From Heyndrickxia sporothermodurans (lineage in GTDB: Bacteria > Bacillota > Bacilli > Bacillales > Bacillaceae_C), in contig CP066701.1 of assembly GCA_016756695.1 (NCBI GenBank), positions 3,430,001 to 3,494,000 on the forward strand: a stretch of DNA of 64,000 nucleotides, read 5' to 3'. Below the pieces are notes generated by a model. It was not told where the DNA came from. It searched no databases and saw only the letters and a list, made by a program, of their open reading frames with translations. The position numbers and the translations under genes are program-made. Positions 43,560 to 53,152 of this stretch are shown piece after piece. Every line of letters starts with the position of its first letter. The first letter of the stretch is position 1.

Positions 43560-43913
43560 TTAGAATACTCCTTTTTGTGATTTTTGAATGGCCTTTGGTT
43601 GCTGAATGGACAACCCTTCTAACAACCAGCGAACCTCCTGTTGCGAAAGTTTACGTACTTCATTTTCATCTTTTGGCCATTGAAGTTTTCCTCCATCTAG
43701 TCGCTTATAAAGCATGGCGAAACCATCGCCATCAAAATATAAACATTTATAACGGTCTTTACTCCAACCAGAGAAAAGGAAAATAGAATCTCCATATGGA
43801 TCAAGTTCGAAAGAATCTTGAATTAGCGTTGCTAATCCATCAATTCCCTTCCTCATATCTGTTTTACCGCAAATAATATAAATGTTTTTTACACTGGTAT
43901 AATCATGTTTCAT
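43560..43913 (-). CDS. tnpB: IS66 accessory protein TnpB
   Basis: A 117-residue intact TnpB. IYIICGKTDMRKGIDGLATL is the family signature, followed by FLFSGWSKDRYKCLYFDGDGF and the C-terminal LSQQEVRWLLEGLSI. It is required with TnpA for IS66 transposition. Its start overlaps the tnpA stop by 4 nt. The cysteine and tryptophan-rich middle is typical. Its role in the complex is not well known. Confidence 0.92.
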   Translation of the reverse strand: MKHDYTSVKNIYIICGKTDMRKGIDGLATLIQDSFELDPYGDSIFLFSGWSKDRYKCLYFDGDGFAMLYKRLDGGKLQWPKDENEVRKLSQQEVRWLLEGLSIQQPKAIQKSQKGVF

Positions 43914-44101
43914 AGATTTTTCAACTCCCTCATGACCGTTTGGATGATGTGCTCATCTACGCCGTTGAAGAAGGAAATTTCAGCAGCTTCAATTTTGATT
44001 GTGCAAAAGCTATTTGAAGGATCTTTCGAAGTTGTGGATGTTATAATATTTTTTTCTGGTTGTATTGAAACGGGGACGATTGTTAGTTTTTGTTGTGACA
44101 T
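43910..44101 (-). CDS. tnpA: IS66 accessory protein TnpA, short form
   Basis: A 63-residue protein, shorter than the 100-130 residues common for IS66 TnpA. It keeps only the C-terminal part of the usual protein (FCTIKIEAAEISFFNGVDEH and IIQTVMREL), without an evident helix-turn-helix. AAGGAGGTG precedes the start ATG at 44101. Short TnpA forms occur in some Firmicutes IS66 elements. Confidence 0.75.
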   Translation of the reverse strand: MSQQKLTIVPVSIQPEKNIITSTTSKDPSNSFCTIKIEAAEISFFNGVDEHIIQTVMRELKNL

Positions 44102-44341
44102 AGGAAAAGCACCTCCTTAATTGATACGATTATTGTACTAAGGGGTGCTGATCATTTATATGCGTTGTTTGAATGGGGGCTTACTGGTCAACTACCATTA
44201 TACAAGATTTGGGGAGGTACTTCTTTTTTTATCTCTTAAACCCCTTGATACACAAGGGCTAAGAATTATGAAATTCATTCACATATCTGTTTTATCCTTT
44301 TAATAAAAATTATTAGGCTTAATTGCTGGAGGTTTTTCGAA

Positions 44342-47173
44342 ATGAAACAACAAGCATCAAAAGGTTTTTGGGAAAGTTTTTCCGGCCCTAACCTTGGTTA
44401 TGTTATGGAAGTTTACGAAAAGTACGTAAACGATCCGGAAAGTGTAGATCCAGAAATGAGAGTTCTTTTTGAAGAGTGGGGAGCACCCACTATTTCTGAA
44501 GAAGGATTATCGACACATGGGCAGGCAGATATTTCGTTCCAATTGCCAACCAACCCAACAGTATTTAGTAAAATGGTAGCTGCTGTAAAATTAGCTGATA
44601 ATATTCGGACGTATGGACATTTAGCAGCAGACATTAATCCGTTAAATGACCGTAATAAAGATACACGTAGAATTGAATTATCAGAGTTTGATTTGACTGA
44701 GGAAGATTTAATCAATATTCCTGCATCCTTTATTTGTCCGGACGCACCATCAAGTGTAAAAAATGGCTTAGATGCTATAAATCATTTGAAAACGGTTTAT
44801 ACAAATAAAATGGCCTTTGAATTTTATCAAGTCCATAATTTAGAGGAAAAAAATTGGTTGCAACGTACAGTTGAATCTGGCAAAGTACTTTTAAATCTTT
44901 CGAAAGACCAAAAAATCGGTATTTTAAAAAGATTATCCGAAGTAGAAGGATTTGAGAAATTTCTACATCGTACCTTCGTTGGACAAAAGCGCTTTTCAAT
45001 TGAAGGATTGGATACATTAGTACCGTTGATGGATCAAATTATTAGTTCTTCTGTTAAAACAGGAGCAAGAACTGTAAATATAGGTATGGCACATAGAGGA
45101 CGCTTAAATGTTTTAGCTCATATTCTTGAAAAACCATATGAACTCATTTTTGCGGAATTCCAACACGCACCTAATAAGGATTTAATTCCTTCAGAAGGAT
45201 CTATTGGGATTACCTACGGCTGGACGGGTGATGTTAAGTACCATCTTGGAGCTGATCGTCAAGTAAAAGCTGAAAACACGACTAGCGCACGAATCGTTTT
45301 AGCTAATAATCCAAGTCACTTAGAAGTTGCCAGTCCAATTGTCGAAGGATATACAAGAGCAGCACAAGATCAAAGAAATGTAGCAGGCTATCCTACACAG
45401 GACCATGATAACTCTTATGCTATATTAGTACACGGAGATGCGGCATTCCCTGGACAAGGAATTGTAGCTGAGACGATGAATATGAGTGGGTTGAAAGGTT
45501 TTAACACAGGTGGTTCAATTCATATTATTGCTAATAATATGATTGGTTTTACCACTGAAAGCTATGACTCACGTTCTACTAAATATGCTTCGGATACAGC
45601 AAAAGGATTTGAAATTCCAATTATCCATGTCAATGCTGATGATCCGGAAGCTGTAGTAGCCGCCGCTGCTTTTGCTTATGAATATCGCAGAAAATTTCAT
45701 AAAGACTTTTTAATTGATTTAGTTGGATACCGCAGATTCGGCCATAACGAAATGGATGAACCGATGACTACTAATCCAATGATGTATCATATTGTTCATA
45801 AACATCCGACTGTTCGTGAATTGTATGCAGATCAATTGATTAATGAAGGTATTATTACTAAAGAAGAAGTTGCTTCAATGGATCAAGAAATTCAAAGTAA
45901 ATTGAAAGCTGCATATGATAAAGTACCAAAGAAAGAAGAAGATCCGGATACAATCATGAATCCTCCAAAATTTGTAGTTAGCGGATTTCCAAAAGTAGCA
46001 ACAGCTGTTGATATAGAGGAAATTAAAGCGATAAATTCAGAGCTATTAAATTGGCCGGAAGACTTACATGTATTTAAAAAGTTAGCGAAAATATTAAAAC
46101 GACGTGAAAATGTATTTGACGGTGAAGGTAAAATTGATTGGGCGCATGCAGAAACATTGGCATTTGCTACAATTTTAAAGGATGGTACACCAATCCGCTT
46201 TACAGGTCAAGATTCGCAGCGCGGCACATTTGCTCAGCGTAATCTAGTATTACATGATGAGAAAACTGGGGAAGAATATATTCCGCTTCATCACATTAAA
46301 GATGCTAAATCATCATTTGTTGTTTATAACAGTCCATTAACTGAAGCTGCCGTTGTCGGTTATGAATATGGATACAATGTATTTTCTCCGGAAACACTTG
46401 TTATTTGGGAAGCTCAATTTGGAGATTTTGCGAATATGGCTCAAGTAATGTTTGATCAATTTATATCCGCGGGTAGAGCTAAATGGGGACAAAAATCTGG
46501 CTTGGTTATGCTTTTACCACATGGATACGAAGGTCAAGGGCCAGAACATTCAAGTGCAAGATTAGAACGGTACTTACAACTTGCAGCTGAAAATAACTGG
46601 ACTGTAGCAAATCTTTCAACTGCCGGACAATACTTCCATATTCTACGTCGTCAAGCTGCGATGCTTGCGAAAGATGAAGTTCGTCCGTTAGTTATTATGA
46701 CTCCGAAAAGCTTGCTACGCCACCCACTAGCATCAGTAGATGGCGTTGAACTAACTAATGGTGAATTTATGCCGGTTCTAGAGCAAAAAGGATTAGATCA
46801 TAATCCGGAAAAAGTGGAAAGAATTATTTTATGCAGCGGAAAAATTGCCATTGACTTTGAAGAGCGAATTAAAGATGAAGAAATTGACTGGGCTCATATA
46901 TTAAGGGTAGAAGAACTATATCCATTCCCTAAAACCGAAATCAAAGAAATCATTAGTAAGCATAAAAAATTAAAAGAACTTGTTTGGGTACAAGAAGAAC
47001 CTAAAAATATGGGTGGATGGACTTTTGTAGATCCATACTTAAGAGACCTTGCTCCAAAAGGTGTAAGTGTTAAGTATGTTGGACGTCCAAGACGTTCAAG
47101 TCCTTCGGAGGGAGATCCTATCGTTCATAAGAAGGAACAAACTCGTATCATTACTGAAGCATTAACAAAATAG
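44342..47173 (+). CDS. odhA: 2-oxoglutarate dehydrogenase E1 component OdhA
   Basis: A 943-residue thiamine-diphosphate enzyme that decarboxylates 2-oxoglutarate and passes the succinyl group to lipoate on OdhB in the TCA cycle. Marks are the N-terminal [56 protein letters not shown] (ThDP-binding GDAA), the [10 protein letters not shown] loop and [20 protein letters not shown]. Length is normal. GGAGG is 9 nt before the ATG. Just upstream lies the IS1182/IS66 nest, so 65-150 nt remain for its promoter. Confidence 0.97.
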   Translation: MKQQASKGFWESFSGPNLGYVMEVYEKYVNDPESVDPEMRVLFEEWGAPTISEEGLSTHGQADISFQLPTNPTVFSKMVAAVKLADNIRTYGHLAADINPLNDRNKDTRRIELSEFDLTEEDLINIPASFICPDAPSSVKNGLDAINHLKTVYTNKMAFEFYQVHNLEEKNWLQRTVESGKVLLNLSKDQKIGILKRLSEVEGFEKFLHRTFVGQKRFSIEGLDTLVPLMDQIISSSVKTGARTVNIGMAHRGRLNVLAHILEKPYELIFAEFQHAPNKDLIPSEGSIGITYGWTGDVKYHLGADRQVKAENTTSARIVLANNPSHLEVASPIVEGYTRAAQDQRNVAGYPTQDHDNSYAILVHGDAAFPGQGIVAETMNMSGLKGFNTGGSIHIIANNMIGFTTESYDSRSTKYASDTAKGFEIPIIHVNADDPEAVVAAAAFAYEYRRKFHKDFLIDLVGYRRFGHNEMDEPMTTNPMMYHIVHKHPTVRELYADQLINEGIITKEEVASMDQEIQSKLKAAYDKVPKKEEDPDTIMNPPKFVVSGFPKVATAVDIEEIKAINSELLNWPEDLHVFKKLAKILKRRENVFDGEGKIDWAHAETLAFATILKDGTPIRFTGQDSQRGTFAQRNLVLHDEKTGEEYIPLHHIKDAKSSFVVYNSPLTEAAVVGYEYGYNVFSPETLVIWEAQFGDFANMAQVMFDQFISAGRAKWGQKSGLVMLLPHGYEGQGPEHSSARLERYLQLAAENNWTVANLSTAGQYFHILRRQAAMLAKDEVRPLVIMTPKSLLRHPLASVDGVELTNGEFMPVLEQKGLDHNPEKVERIILCSGKIAIDFEERIKDEEIDWAHILRVEELYPFPKTEIKEIISKHKKLKELVWVQEEPKNMGGWTFVDPYLRDLAPKGVSVKYVGRPRRSSPSEGDPIVHKKEQTRIITEALTK

Positions 47174-47215
47174 AAAAATAGAAAAAGGAAACACATATCA
47201 AGGGAGGACAACATT

Positions 47216-48454
47216 GTGGCTGAAATTAAAGTGCCGGAGTTAGCTGAATCTATTACAGAAGGAACTATTGCAGGATGGTTAAAACAACCGGGAGATCGTG
47301 TTGAAAAAGGTGAATACATTGTTGAACTAGAAACAGATAAAGTAAATGTTGAGGTAATCTCTGAGGAAGCAGGGGTTATCCAAGAGTTAAAGGCAGAGGA
47401 AGGTGATACAGTTCAAGTTGGACAAGTTATTGCCATTGTTTCCGAATCTGGTGAAGCAGCTGCCCCTGCACCAGCTAAGGAAGAAAAAGCACCAGAAGTA
47501 AAAACTGAAGCACCAAAACAAGAAACAGCAAAAGTTGAATCTTCAGATACCGATAAAAAAGATCGTCCGATTGCTTCACCCGCAGCACGAAAGCTTGCAC
47601 GTGAAAAAGGAATTGATTTAAGCGCCGTTTCTACTGTTGATCCAATGGGTCGTGTGCGTGTCCAAGACGTGAATGCATATTCAAATCAACCTAAAGCCGA
47701 TGCAAAACCTGCTACACCTAAACAAGCTGCACCAGTTTCACAGGAAGATGGGAAACCAGTCGAAGTAGTTCGTATGTCCCGCCGTCGTCAAACAATTGCA
47801 AAACGTTTGTTAGAAGTTAAGCAAAATACGGCAATGTTAACAACTTTTAACGAAATTGATATGACAGCAGTTATGGAACTTCGTAAACGTAAAAAAGACA
47901 AGTTCCAAGAAGAACATAATGGAACTCGTCTTGGATTCATGTCATTCTTTACTAAAGCTGTAGTTGCAGCATTAAAGAAATATCCAGCAGTAAACTCTGA
48001 AATCATCGGTACGGATCTCGTATTGAAAAAGTATTATGACATTGGTGTAGCCGTGTCTACTGACGAAGGTCTTGTTGTTCCGGTTGTTCGTGATTGCGAT
48101 CGTAAAAACTTTGCGGAAATTGAAGCAGATATTGCTGGATTTGCGAAAAAAGCTAGAGACAATAAGCTATCCCTTGGAGATTTACAAGGTGGGACATTTA
48201 CTATCACTAACGGTGGTGTATTTGGGTCATTGTTCTCAACGCCAATTATAAATGGTACTCAAGTTGGTATTCTTGGCATGCATACGATCCAAAAACGACC
48301 TGTTGCTGTAGGAGATAATGTTGAAATTCGCCCGATGATGTATATTGCTTTATCCTATGATCACCGCGTTATTGATGGTAGTGAAGCTGTTGGATTCTTA
48401 GTAACAGTTAAAAAATTACTTGAAAATCCAGAAGATCTTTTATTAGAAGTATAA
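47216..48454 (+). CDS. odhB: Dihydrolipoyl succinyltransferase E2 component OdhB
   Basis: A 412-residue core of the 2-oxoglutarate dehydrogenase complex. The lipoyl domain has [12 protein letters not shown] with the lipoylated Lys near residue 42. An Ala/Pro/Glu-rich linker follows, then the peripheral-subunit-binding domain ([18 protein letters not shown]), a second linker and the catalytic domain with [11 protein letters not shown] and the active site [10 protein letters not shown]. The GTG start follows GGGAGG. It lies 42 nt after odhA in one operon. Confidence 0.97.
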   Translation: MAEIKVPELAESITEGTIAGWLKQPGDRVEKGEYIVELETDKVNVEVISEEAGVIQELKAEEGDTVQVGQVIAIVSESGEAAAPAPAKEEKAPEVKTEAPKQETAKVESSDTDKKDRPIASPAARKLAREKGIDLSAVSTVDPMGRVRVQDVNAYSNQPKADAKPATPKQAAPVSQEDGKPVEVVRMSRRRQTIAKRLLEVKQNTAMLTTFNEIDMTAVMELRKRKKDKFQEEHNGTRLGFMSFFTKAVVAALKKYPAVNSEIIGTDLVLKKYYDIGVAVSTDEGLVVPVVRDCDRKNFAEIEADIAGFAKKARDNKLSLGDLQGGTFTITNGGVFGSLFSTPIINGTQVGILGMHTIQKRPVAVGDNVEIRPMMYIALSYDHRVIDGSEAVGFLVTVKKLLENPEDLLLEV

Positions 48455-48466
48455 TTATCATATATG

Positions 48467-48497
48467 AACCCTTTCCTCTGTTATGGAAAGGGTTTTA
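48467..48497 (+). terminator. Terminator of odhAB
   Basis: AACCCTTTCC / GGAAAGGGTT around an 8-nt loop with a T tail, 12 nt after the odhB stop. Confidence 0.85.
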
Positions 48498-48581
48498 TTG
48501 TGTCCCAAGCTTGAATACTCCAAAAAAAATGTGCATTCAAATTATGAATGTACAACCAAATTTTTAAGATTATTTTTGCAA

Positions 48582-48710
48582 TTATTTATATGGTGTTAAT
48601 CCTCTTTTCAAAAGTTCGTTTTTCAAAATCTTTATCCACTCACGATCTTGACCTTTTTTTTCAGCGTCTCGATAGGCTGCTACCAACATTTCATTACTCA
48701 TGATTTTCAT
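48582..48710 (-). CDS. sda: Sda-like inhibitor of sporulation kinases
   Basis: A 42-residue protein: MSNEMLVAAYRDAEKKGQD then REWIKILKNELLKRGLTPYK. The pattern (S-D/N-E-x-L ... Y-x-x-A ... I-x-x-L-x-x-E-L-x-R-x-L) is that of Sda, a helical hairpin that binds the KinA dimerisation domain and blocks autophosphorylation when DNA replication is disturbed. AGGAGG lies 7 nt before ATG 48710. The nearby ATG at 48701 is in frame and possible. Divergence from B. subtilis Sda is moderate, so the kinase partner is inferred. Confidence 0.78.
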   Translation of the reverse strand: MKIMSNEMLVAAYRDAEKKGQDREWIKILKNELLKRGLTPYK

Positions 48711-48959
48711 GATACAACCTCCTAGTGGAATTTATTATTTTCTATATTTTCTAATCATTGTAACGCTTTTTATTCTAGTTGAAAAGGGTTTTGGCAAAAA
48801 TATTTAATTTCTAATTTTTAATTAAGTGATTTTATATTTGAATATTCGGAAAAAGATGATAACATAAGTATGAGTAGAGTTATCCGGAATCATCATGATT
48901 ATCCTCTTTGGCCTAAGTATTGTCATTCTACTCAAATCAGTTGTTAAGGAGGATATAAA

Positions 48960-50609
48960 ATGTCATCTTTATTAAACGTTACAGTTGGTGAGTTACTTAA
49001 GCAAAAGGCTGAATTACATCCTGACCATGAAGCAGTTGTATATGCTGATCGGAATTTACGTTTATCTTATAAAGAATTTGATGATCAATGTAATTTAGTT
49101 GCAAAGGGTTTAATGAGATTAGGAATTAATAAAAATGATCATATAGCTATTTGGGCAACGAATACACCTGAGTGGCTTACCTGTCAATTTGCCACCGGAA
49201 AAATGGGCGGGGTACTTGTAACTGTCAATACAAACTATCGTACGTCATCAGAACTTGAATATTTATTGCGTCAATCAGACAGTAAGACGATTATATTAAT
49301 GGAAAACTATCGTACGGCATCATATATTGATATGATTTATGAAATTTGCCCTGAACTAAAAGAATCTGAAGCAGGAAATTTAACAAGTACACGCTTGCCC
49401 GAACTCAAAAATGTTATTGTTATGGGGGAAACTCGCTATCCGGGTACATATAATTGGAATGATCTATTATTATTAGGAAATGAGGTAACAGATGAAGAGT
49501 TAGAAAAACGTTTGGTGTCATTAGATCCAAATGATGTTATTAATATGCAATACACTTCAGGTACGACTGGTTTTCCGAAAGGTGTTATGCTAACTCATAA
49601 TAATATTGTGAACAACGGATACAATATTGCCAACTGCATGAAACTAACAAAGGAAGACAGGCTTTGTATACCTGTGCCATTTTTCCATTGTTTCGGTTGT
49701 GTGTTAGGCACGATGGCTTGCGTTTCGGTTGGTGCTACGATGGTGCCGATTCAAGAGTTTAATCCTAAAGAGGTATTACAAACTGTCCAAGATGAAAAGT
49801 GTACTGGTTTACATGGTGTACCAACAATGTTTATCACTGAATTAAATTTAGCTGATTTTGATAAGTATGATTTATCTTCGTTGCGAACGGGAATTATGGC
49901 AGGATCAAATTGTCCAATTGAGGTCATGAAAGGCGTAATTGAAAAAATGGGGGCAACTGAAATAACGATTGCTTATGGACAAACTGAATCTTCTCCAGTA
50001 ATCACACAAACTAGAACGAATGATCCAATAGAGCTAAGAGTGGAATCTGTCGGTAGAGCATTACCTAATGTAGAAGTGAAAATTGTTGACCCACTTACAA
50101 ATAAAATTGTAAAAAATGGGGAACAGGGTGAATTATGCACGAGAGGTTATCACGTAATGAAAGGGTATTATAAAAATCCTAATGCAACGAAAGAAGCAAT
50201 AGACGAAGAGGGATGGCTTCATACAGGTGATTTGGCGGTGATGGATGAAAATGGCTATTGTCGAATTACAGGTAGACTAAAGGATATGATTATTAGAGGG
50301 GGAGAAAATATTTATCCGAGAGAAATCGAAGAATTTCTTTACACTCATCCGAAAATATTAGATGTCCAAGTTATTGGTGTCCCTGATGAAAAATACGGGG
50401 AAGAAATAATGGCCTGGATTATTCCTAAAGAAGGGGAAAATATTTCAATTGAAGAAGTGAGGGAATATTGTAAAGATAAAATTTCCCATCATAAAATTCC
50501 ACGTTATGTTGAAATAACAGATAGTTACCCTATGACAGCATCTGGTAAAATTCAAAAGTATCTTTTACGTAGGCAAGCGATAGAACTTGTTGGAAATAAA
50601 AATCATTAA
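48960..50609 (+). CDS. Acyl-CoA synthetase (AMP-forming), YngI type
   Basis: A 549-residue ANL-family ligase that activates a carboxylic acid with ATP and couples it to CoA. The P-loop is YTSGTTGFPKGVM near residue 200, A5 is YGQTESSPV, A7 is GWLHTGDLAVMD, A8 is RLKDMIIRGGENIYPREIEE, and A10 PMTASGKIQKYLLR has the catalytic Lys. A medium-chain fatty acid is the likely substrate from length and overall similarity to B. subtilis YngI. AAGGAGGA precedes the ATG. Confidence 0.92.
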   Translation: MSSLLNVTVGELLKQKAELHPDHEAVVYADRNLRLSYKEFDDQCNLVAKGLMRLGINKNDHIAIWATNTPEWLTCQFATGKMGGVLVTVNTNYRTSSELEYLLRQSDSKTIILMENYRTASYIDMIYEICPELKESEAGNLTSTRLPELKNVIVMGETRYPGTYNWNDLLLLGNEVTDEELEKRLVSLDPNDVINMQYTSGTTGFPKGVMLTHNNIVNNGYNIANCMKLTKEDRLCIPVPFFHCFGCVLGTMACVSVGATMVPIQEFNPKEVLQTVQDEKCTGLHGVPTMFITELNLADFDKYDLSSLRTGIMAGSNCPIEVMKGVIEKMGATEITIAYGQTESSPVITQTRTNDPIELRVESVGRALPNVEVKIVDPLTNKIVKNGEQGELCTRGYHVMKGYYKNPNATKEAIDEEGWLHTGDLAVMDENGYCRITGRLKDMIIRGGENIYPREIEEFLYTHPKILDVQVIGVPDEKYGEEIMAWIIPKEGENISIEEVREYCKDKISHHKIPRYVEITDSYPMTASGKIQKYLLRRQAIELVGNKNH

Positions 50610-50612
50610 AAT

Positions 50613-50639
50613 AAAAAAGAGCCTAAGGCTCTTTTTTTA
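50613..50639. terminator. Bidirectional terminator
   Basis: Stem AAAAAAGAGCC / GGCTCTTTTTT with loop TAA between the converging acyl-CoA ligase and aldehyde dehydrogenase genes. Confidence 0.88.
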
Positions 50640-52121
50640 TTTTAATGAAAGCCAGACGCTCTTCACTTCTGTATAATTATTTAGTGCATAGGATCCCATT
50701 TCTCGGCCAATACCAGATTGTTTAAAGCCACCGAAAGGCGAGGCTGCATCGAATACATTATAGCAATTTACCCAAACTGTACCTGCACGGAGGCGATTGG
50801 CAATATAATGAGCATTCGCTACATCTCGTGTCCATAAACCCGCTGCTAACCCATATTCACTATTGTTTGCACGATTAATCACTTCATCTAAATCTTCAAA
50901 AGGTAATGCAGCAATGACAGGACCAAATATTTCTTCCTTTGCGATTGTCATTTCATCATTAACATCCGCAAAAATAGTAGGTTCAACAAAGTAACCCTCA
51001 TCACGTGGTTTTCCACCACCTGTTAGTAATTCGGCACCCTCGTTTAATCCTTTTTCAATATAATTTAATACACGACTCTGTTGTTCTGTTGAAACAAGGG
51101 GACCCATTTGTGTTTGCTGGTCTAGCCCAGCCCCTTGTTTAATATTTTTTGCGTGTGAGACCATATCAGCAACGACATTATCATAATTCTTCTTTTGAAT
51201 GAATACTCTGGAACCTGCACAACATACCTGACCTTGGTTAAACATTACACCATTTAATGCTCCAGGAATAGCCTTAGATAGGTCCGCATCCGGTAAAATA
51301 ATATTTGGAGATTTTCCACCCAGCTCTAGCGTTACACGTTTTAACGTTTTTGATGCTCGTTCCATGATGGACTTGCCAACGACAGTAGACCCTGTAAATG
51401 CAATTTTATCAACTAGTGGATGATCAACTAATGGTTGACCGGCAGTTTCTCCAAATCCGGGCACAATATTTATTACTCCGGGAGGGAATCCTGCTTCTTC
51501 CGCAAGTTCTGCCAAATAAAGGGCAGAAAGTGGTGTTTGTTCAGCTGGTTTTAATACGATAGTACAGCCGGTTGCCAAAGCCGCACCCATTTTCCACATT
51601 GCCATCAGTAAAGGGAAATTCCAAGGGATAATTTGACCAACGACGCCAACCGCTTCGTGTCGTGTATAATTGAAAAATGGCCCACTAACCGGAATTGTTT
51701 GACCAGTTATTTTATTTGTCCATCCCGCATAGTAACGCATATGTTCAATAGCCAGGGGCACGTCGGCATTCATTGTTTCATTTATTGGTTTTCCATTATC
51801 TAAAGTTTCTAGTTGTGCTAATGCTTCTTTATGTTCTTCCATTAAATCTGCTAATTTATACATTAGACGGCCGCGAGCCGCTGCACTCATTTTTGACCAT
51901 TTGCCACTATCAAAAGCTGTGCGGGCAGCCTTTACCGCACGATCAATATCTTCAGAACCGGCTTCATAAACTGTAGCTAAAACCTCGCCTGTTGCAGGAT
52001 TGGGTGTATCGAATGTTTTTCCTGAAGCACTTTCAACGAATTCACCATTAATATAGAGCTTTTTCTTTCCTTGTAAAAATTTTTCTACTTTTTCATTGAC
52101 TCCTACTAAAACTTGACTCAT
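50637..52121 (-). CDS. NAD(P)-dependent aldehyde dehydrogenase
   Basis: A 494-residue soluble enzyme oxidising aldehydes to acids. The cofactor site is IIPWNFPLLMAMWK and AFTGSTVVGK, the general base Glu is in LELGGKSPNI, and the nucleophile Cys is in FNQGQVCCAGSRVF near residue 300. The C-terminal GGFKQSGIGREMGSYAL is typical of the DhaS/AldA group. The start MSQVLVGVNEKVEK follows AAGGAGGG. The cre site 72-85 nt upstream suggests carbon catabolite control. Confidence 0.93.
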   Translation of the reverse strand: MSQVLVGVNEKVEKFLQGKKKLYINGEFVESASGKTFDTPNPATGEVLATVYEAGSEDIDRAVKAARTAFDSGKWSKMSAAARGRLMYKLADLMEEHKEALAQLETLDNGKPINETMNADVPLAIEHMRYYAGWTNKITGQTIPVSGPFFNYTRHEAVGVVGQIIPWNFPLLMAMWKMGAALATGCTIVLKPAEQTPLSALYLAELAEEAGFPPGVINIVPGFGETAGQPLVDHPLVDKIAFTGSTVVGKSIMERASKTLKRVTLELGGKSPNIILPDADLSKAIPGALNGVMFNQGQVCCAGSRVFIQKKNYDNVVADMVSHAKNIKQGAGLDQQTQMGPLVSTEQQSRVLNYIEKGLNEGAELLTGGGKPRDEGYFVEPTIFADVNDEMTIAKEEIFGPVIAALPFEDLDEVINRANNSEYGLAAGLWTRDVANAHYIANRLRAGTVWVNCYNVFDAASPFGGFKQSGIGREMGSYALNNYTEVKSVWLSLK

Positions 52122-52192
52122 TTAAATGCCCTCCTTAAAGAATTCAAAGTTTGCTAGAAGTATGTCTTGATGCAATAACTTTTTACACCATA

Positions 52193-52206
52193 TGCGAGCG
52201 CTTACA
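52193..52206 (-). promoter_or_regulatory. cre site upstream of the aldehyde dehydrogenase gene
   Basis: On the minus strand TGTAAGCGCTCGCA fits the CcpA consensus TGNAANCGNWNNCA at every defined position. It lies about 70 nt before the start codon, where CcpA would overlap or lie next to the promoter and repress in glucose. Confidence 0.72.
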
Positions 52207-52320
52207 TATTAATCCTACAAGTTTATTCGAATCATTTCAATGAATATTATTTAAAAATTGAAAAAACTTTTCTACAAAATTAGTAAAGTATCGACAAAAA
52301 GAGCGTAGATTAAAGTTAAT

Positions 52321-52362
52321 AAAAAAGCTGACAAATAATGTTGTTATTTGTCAGCTTTTTTA
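52321..52362 (-). terminator. Terminator of yidC
   Basis: Perfect 18-bp stem AAAAAAGCTGACAAATAA against its complement with loop TGTTG, next to the yidC stop. Confidence 0.9.
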
Positions 52363-53145
52363 TTATTTAGATGCTTCTTCTTCTTTTACAGGATGAGTTT
52401 GATAGAATTTTTTAGATAAGTATGTTTGTCCTATTAAGAAGGCACCACCAACAGCCCAATAGAGTGGTAAAGCCGCCGGAGCACTAAATGATACTATCAA
52501 AATCATAATTGGCGAGAGAAGACCAAACATTTTCATTTGCTTTTGTTGATCTTCAGGTAAACCGATAAGTGACACTTTTGATTGGAAATAATACATAATA
52601 CCCGCAATAATTGCCATTGGAATATCTACGTGTCCAAGATCAAACCATAAGAATGAGTGAGATGCTATTTCTTTTGAACCACGAATTGCGTAATAGAATC
52701 CCATTAAAATAGGCATTTGAATAATGAGAGGTAAACAGCCCATATTTAAAGGGTTTACATCATGTTTTTTGTAAAGTCCCATCATTTCTTGTTGTAACTT
52801 CATTTGTTCTTCTTTTGATTTTGCCTGTTTAATTTTGTTTTGGATTACTGTCATTTCAGGCTTTAACTTTTCCATTTTCACTTTCATAATTTGTTGTTTT
52901 TTGAATGTTTTCATCATAAAAGGCATTAGTATTAAGCGAATAAGGATGGTTATTAAAATGATGGCAAGTCCATAGTTACCACCGAATAATTCAGCAGTAA
53001 AATGTATAACCTTTGCAAATGGTACTACAAAATAATCATGAAAAAATCCTGAATTACCCATTCCTTTTGAAGAGTTCCCTTGACATGCCGATAGTAAAAA
53101 TACAATTCCAATCATTAATAAAGAAAATTTAAATAAACGTTTCAT
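52363..53145 (-). CDS. yidC: YidC/Oxa1-family membrane protein insertase (lipoprotein)
   Basis: A 260-residue insertase that places proteins in the membrane with or without SecYEG. It has a lipoprotein signal with lipobox LLSAC, then the five-helix YidC core: YGLAIILITILIRLILMPFM with the conserved Arg in the groove, the coiled cytoplasmic hairpin, MGCLPLIIQMPILMGFYYAI, and PAALPLYWAVGGAF. B. subtilis has two such proteins (SpoIIIJ, YqjG). GAGGGAGG, supplied by the IS110 end, lies 7 nt before ATG 53145. Confidence 0.95.
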   Translation of the reverse strand: MKRLFKFSLLMIGIVFLLSACQGNSSKGMGNSGFFHDYFVVPFAKVIHFTAELFGGNYGLAIILITILIRLILMPFMMKTFKKQQIMKVKMEKLKPEMTVIQNKIKQAKSKEEQMKLQQEMMGLYKKHDVNPLNMGCLPLIIQMPILMGFYYAIRGSKEIASHSFLWFDLGHVDIPMAIIAGIMYYFQSKVSLIGLPEDQQKQMKMFGLLSPIMILIVSFSAPAALPLYWAVGGAFLIGQTYLSKKFYQTHPVKEEEASK

Positions 53146-53152
53146 CAATTAT

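Larger units (their letters stand above)
41772..44184 (-). mobile_element. IS66-family element nested in the IS1182-like element
   Basis: A 2413-bp element with both ends beginning GTAAGCCC (plus strand at 41772; minus strand from 44184). TGGTCAAC at 41764-41771 and 44185-44192 is a perfect 8-bp target duplication, the IS66 standard. It carries tnpA, tnpB and a frameshifted tnpC on the minus strand. The insertion point is 40 nt upstream of the IS1182 transposase start, between that gene and its promoter, so it would also have silenced the host element. Confidence 0.95.
40311..44277 (-). mobile_element. IS1182-like element, decayed, with IS66 nested inside
   Basis: The element carries one DDE transposase gene on the minus strand. 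AATTTCATAATT at 40311-40322 recurs inverted at 44266-44277 and is proposed as the terminal repeat. Without the nested IS66 and its duplication the element would be about 1.55 kb, a normal IS1182 size. The limits are tentative because no target duplication was found. A promoter-like TTGTATAATGG lies at its 5' end beyond the nested element. It sits between the hsp20-like gene and odhA. Confidence 0.5.

Noticed and set aside
44185-44192. TGGTCAAC as an IS21 end fragment (the IS21 ends contain TGGTCAACTTTT)
   Set aside because: The identity stops after 8 bases, and the same 8 bases on the other side of IS66 explain it fully as a target duplication.
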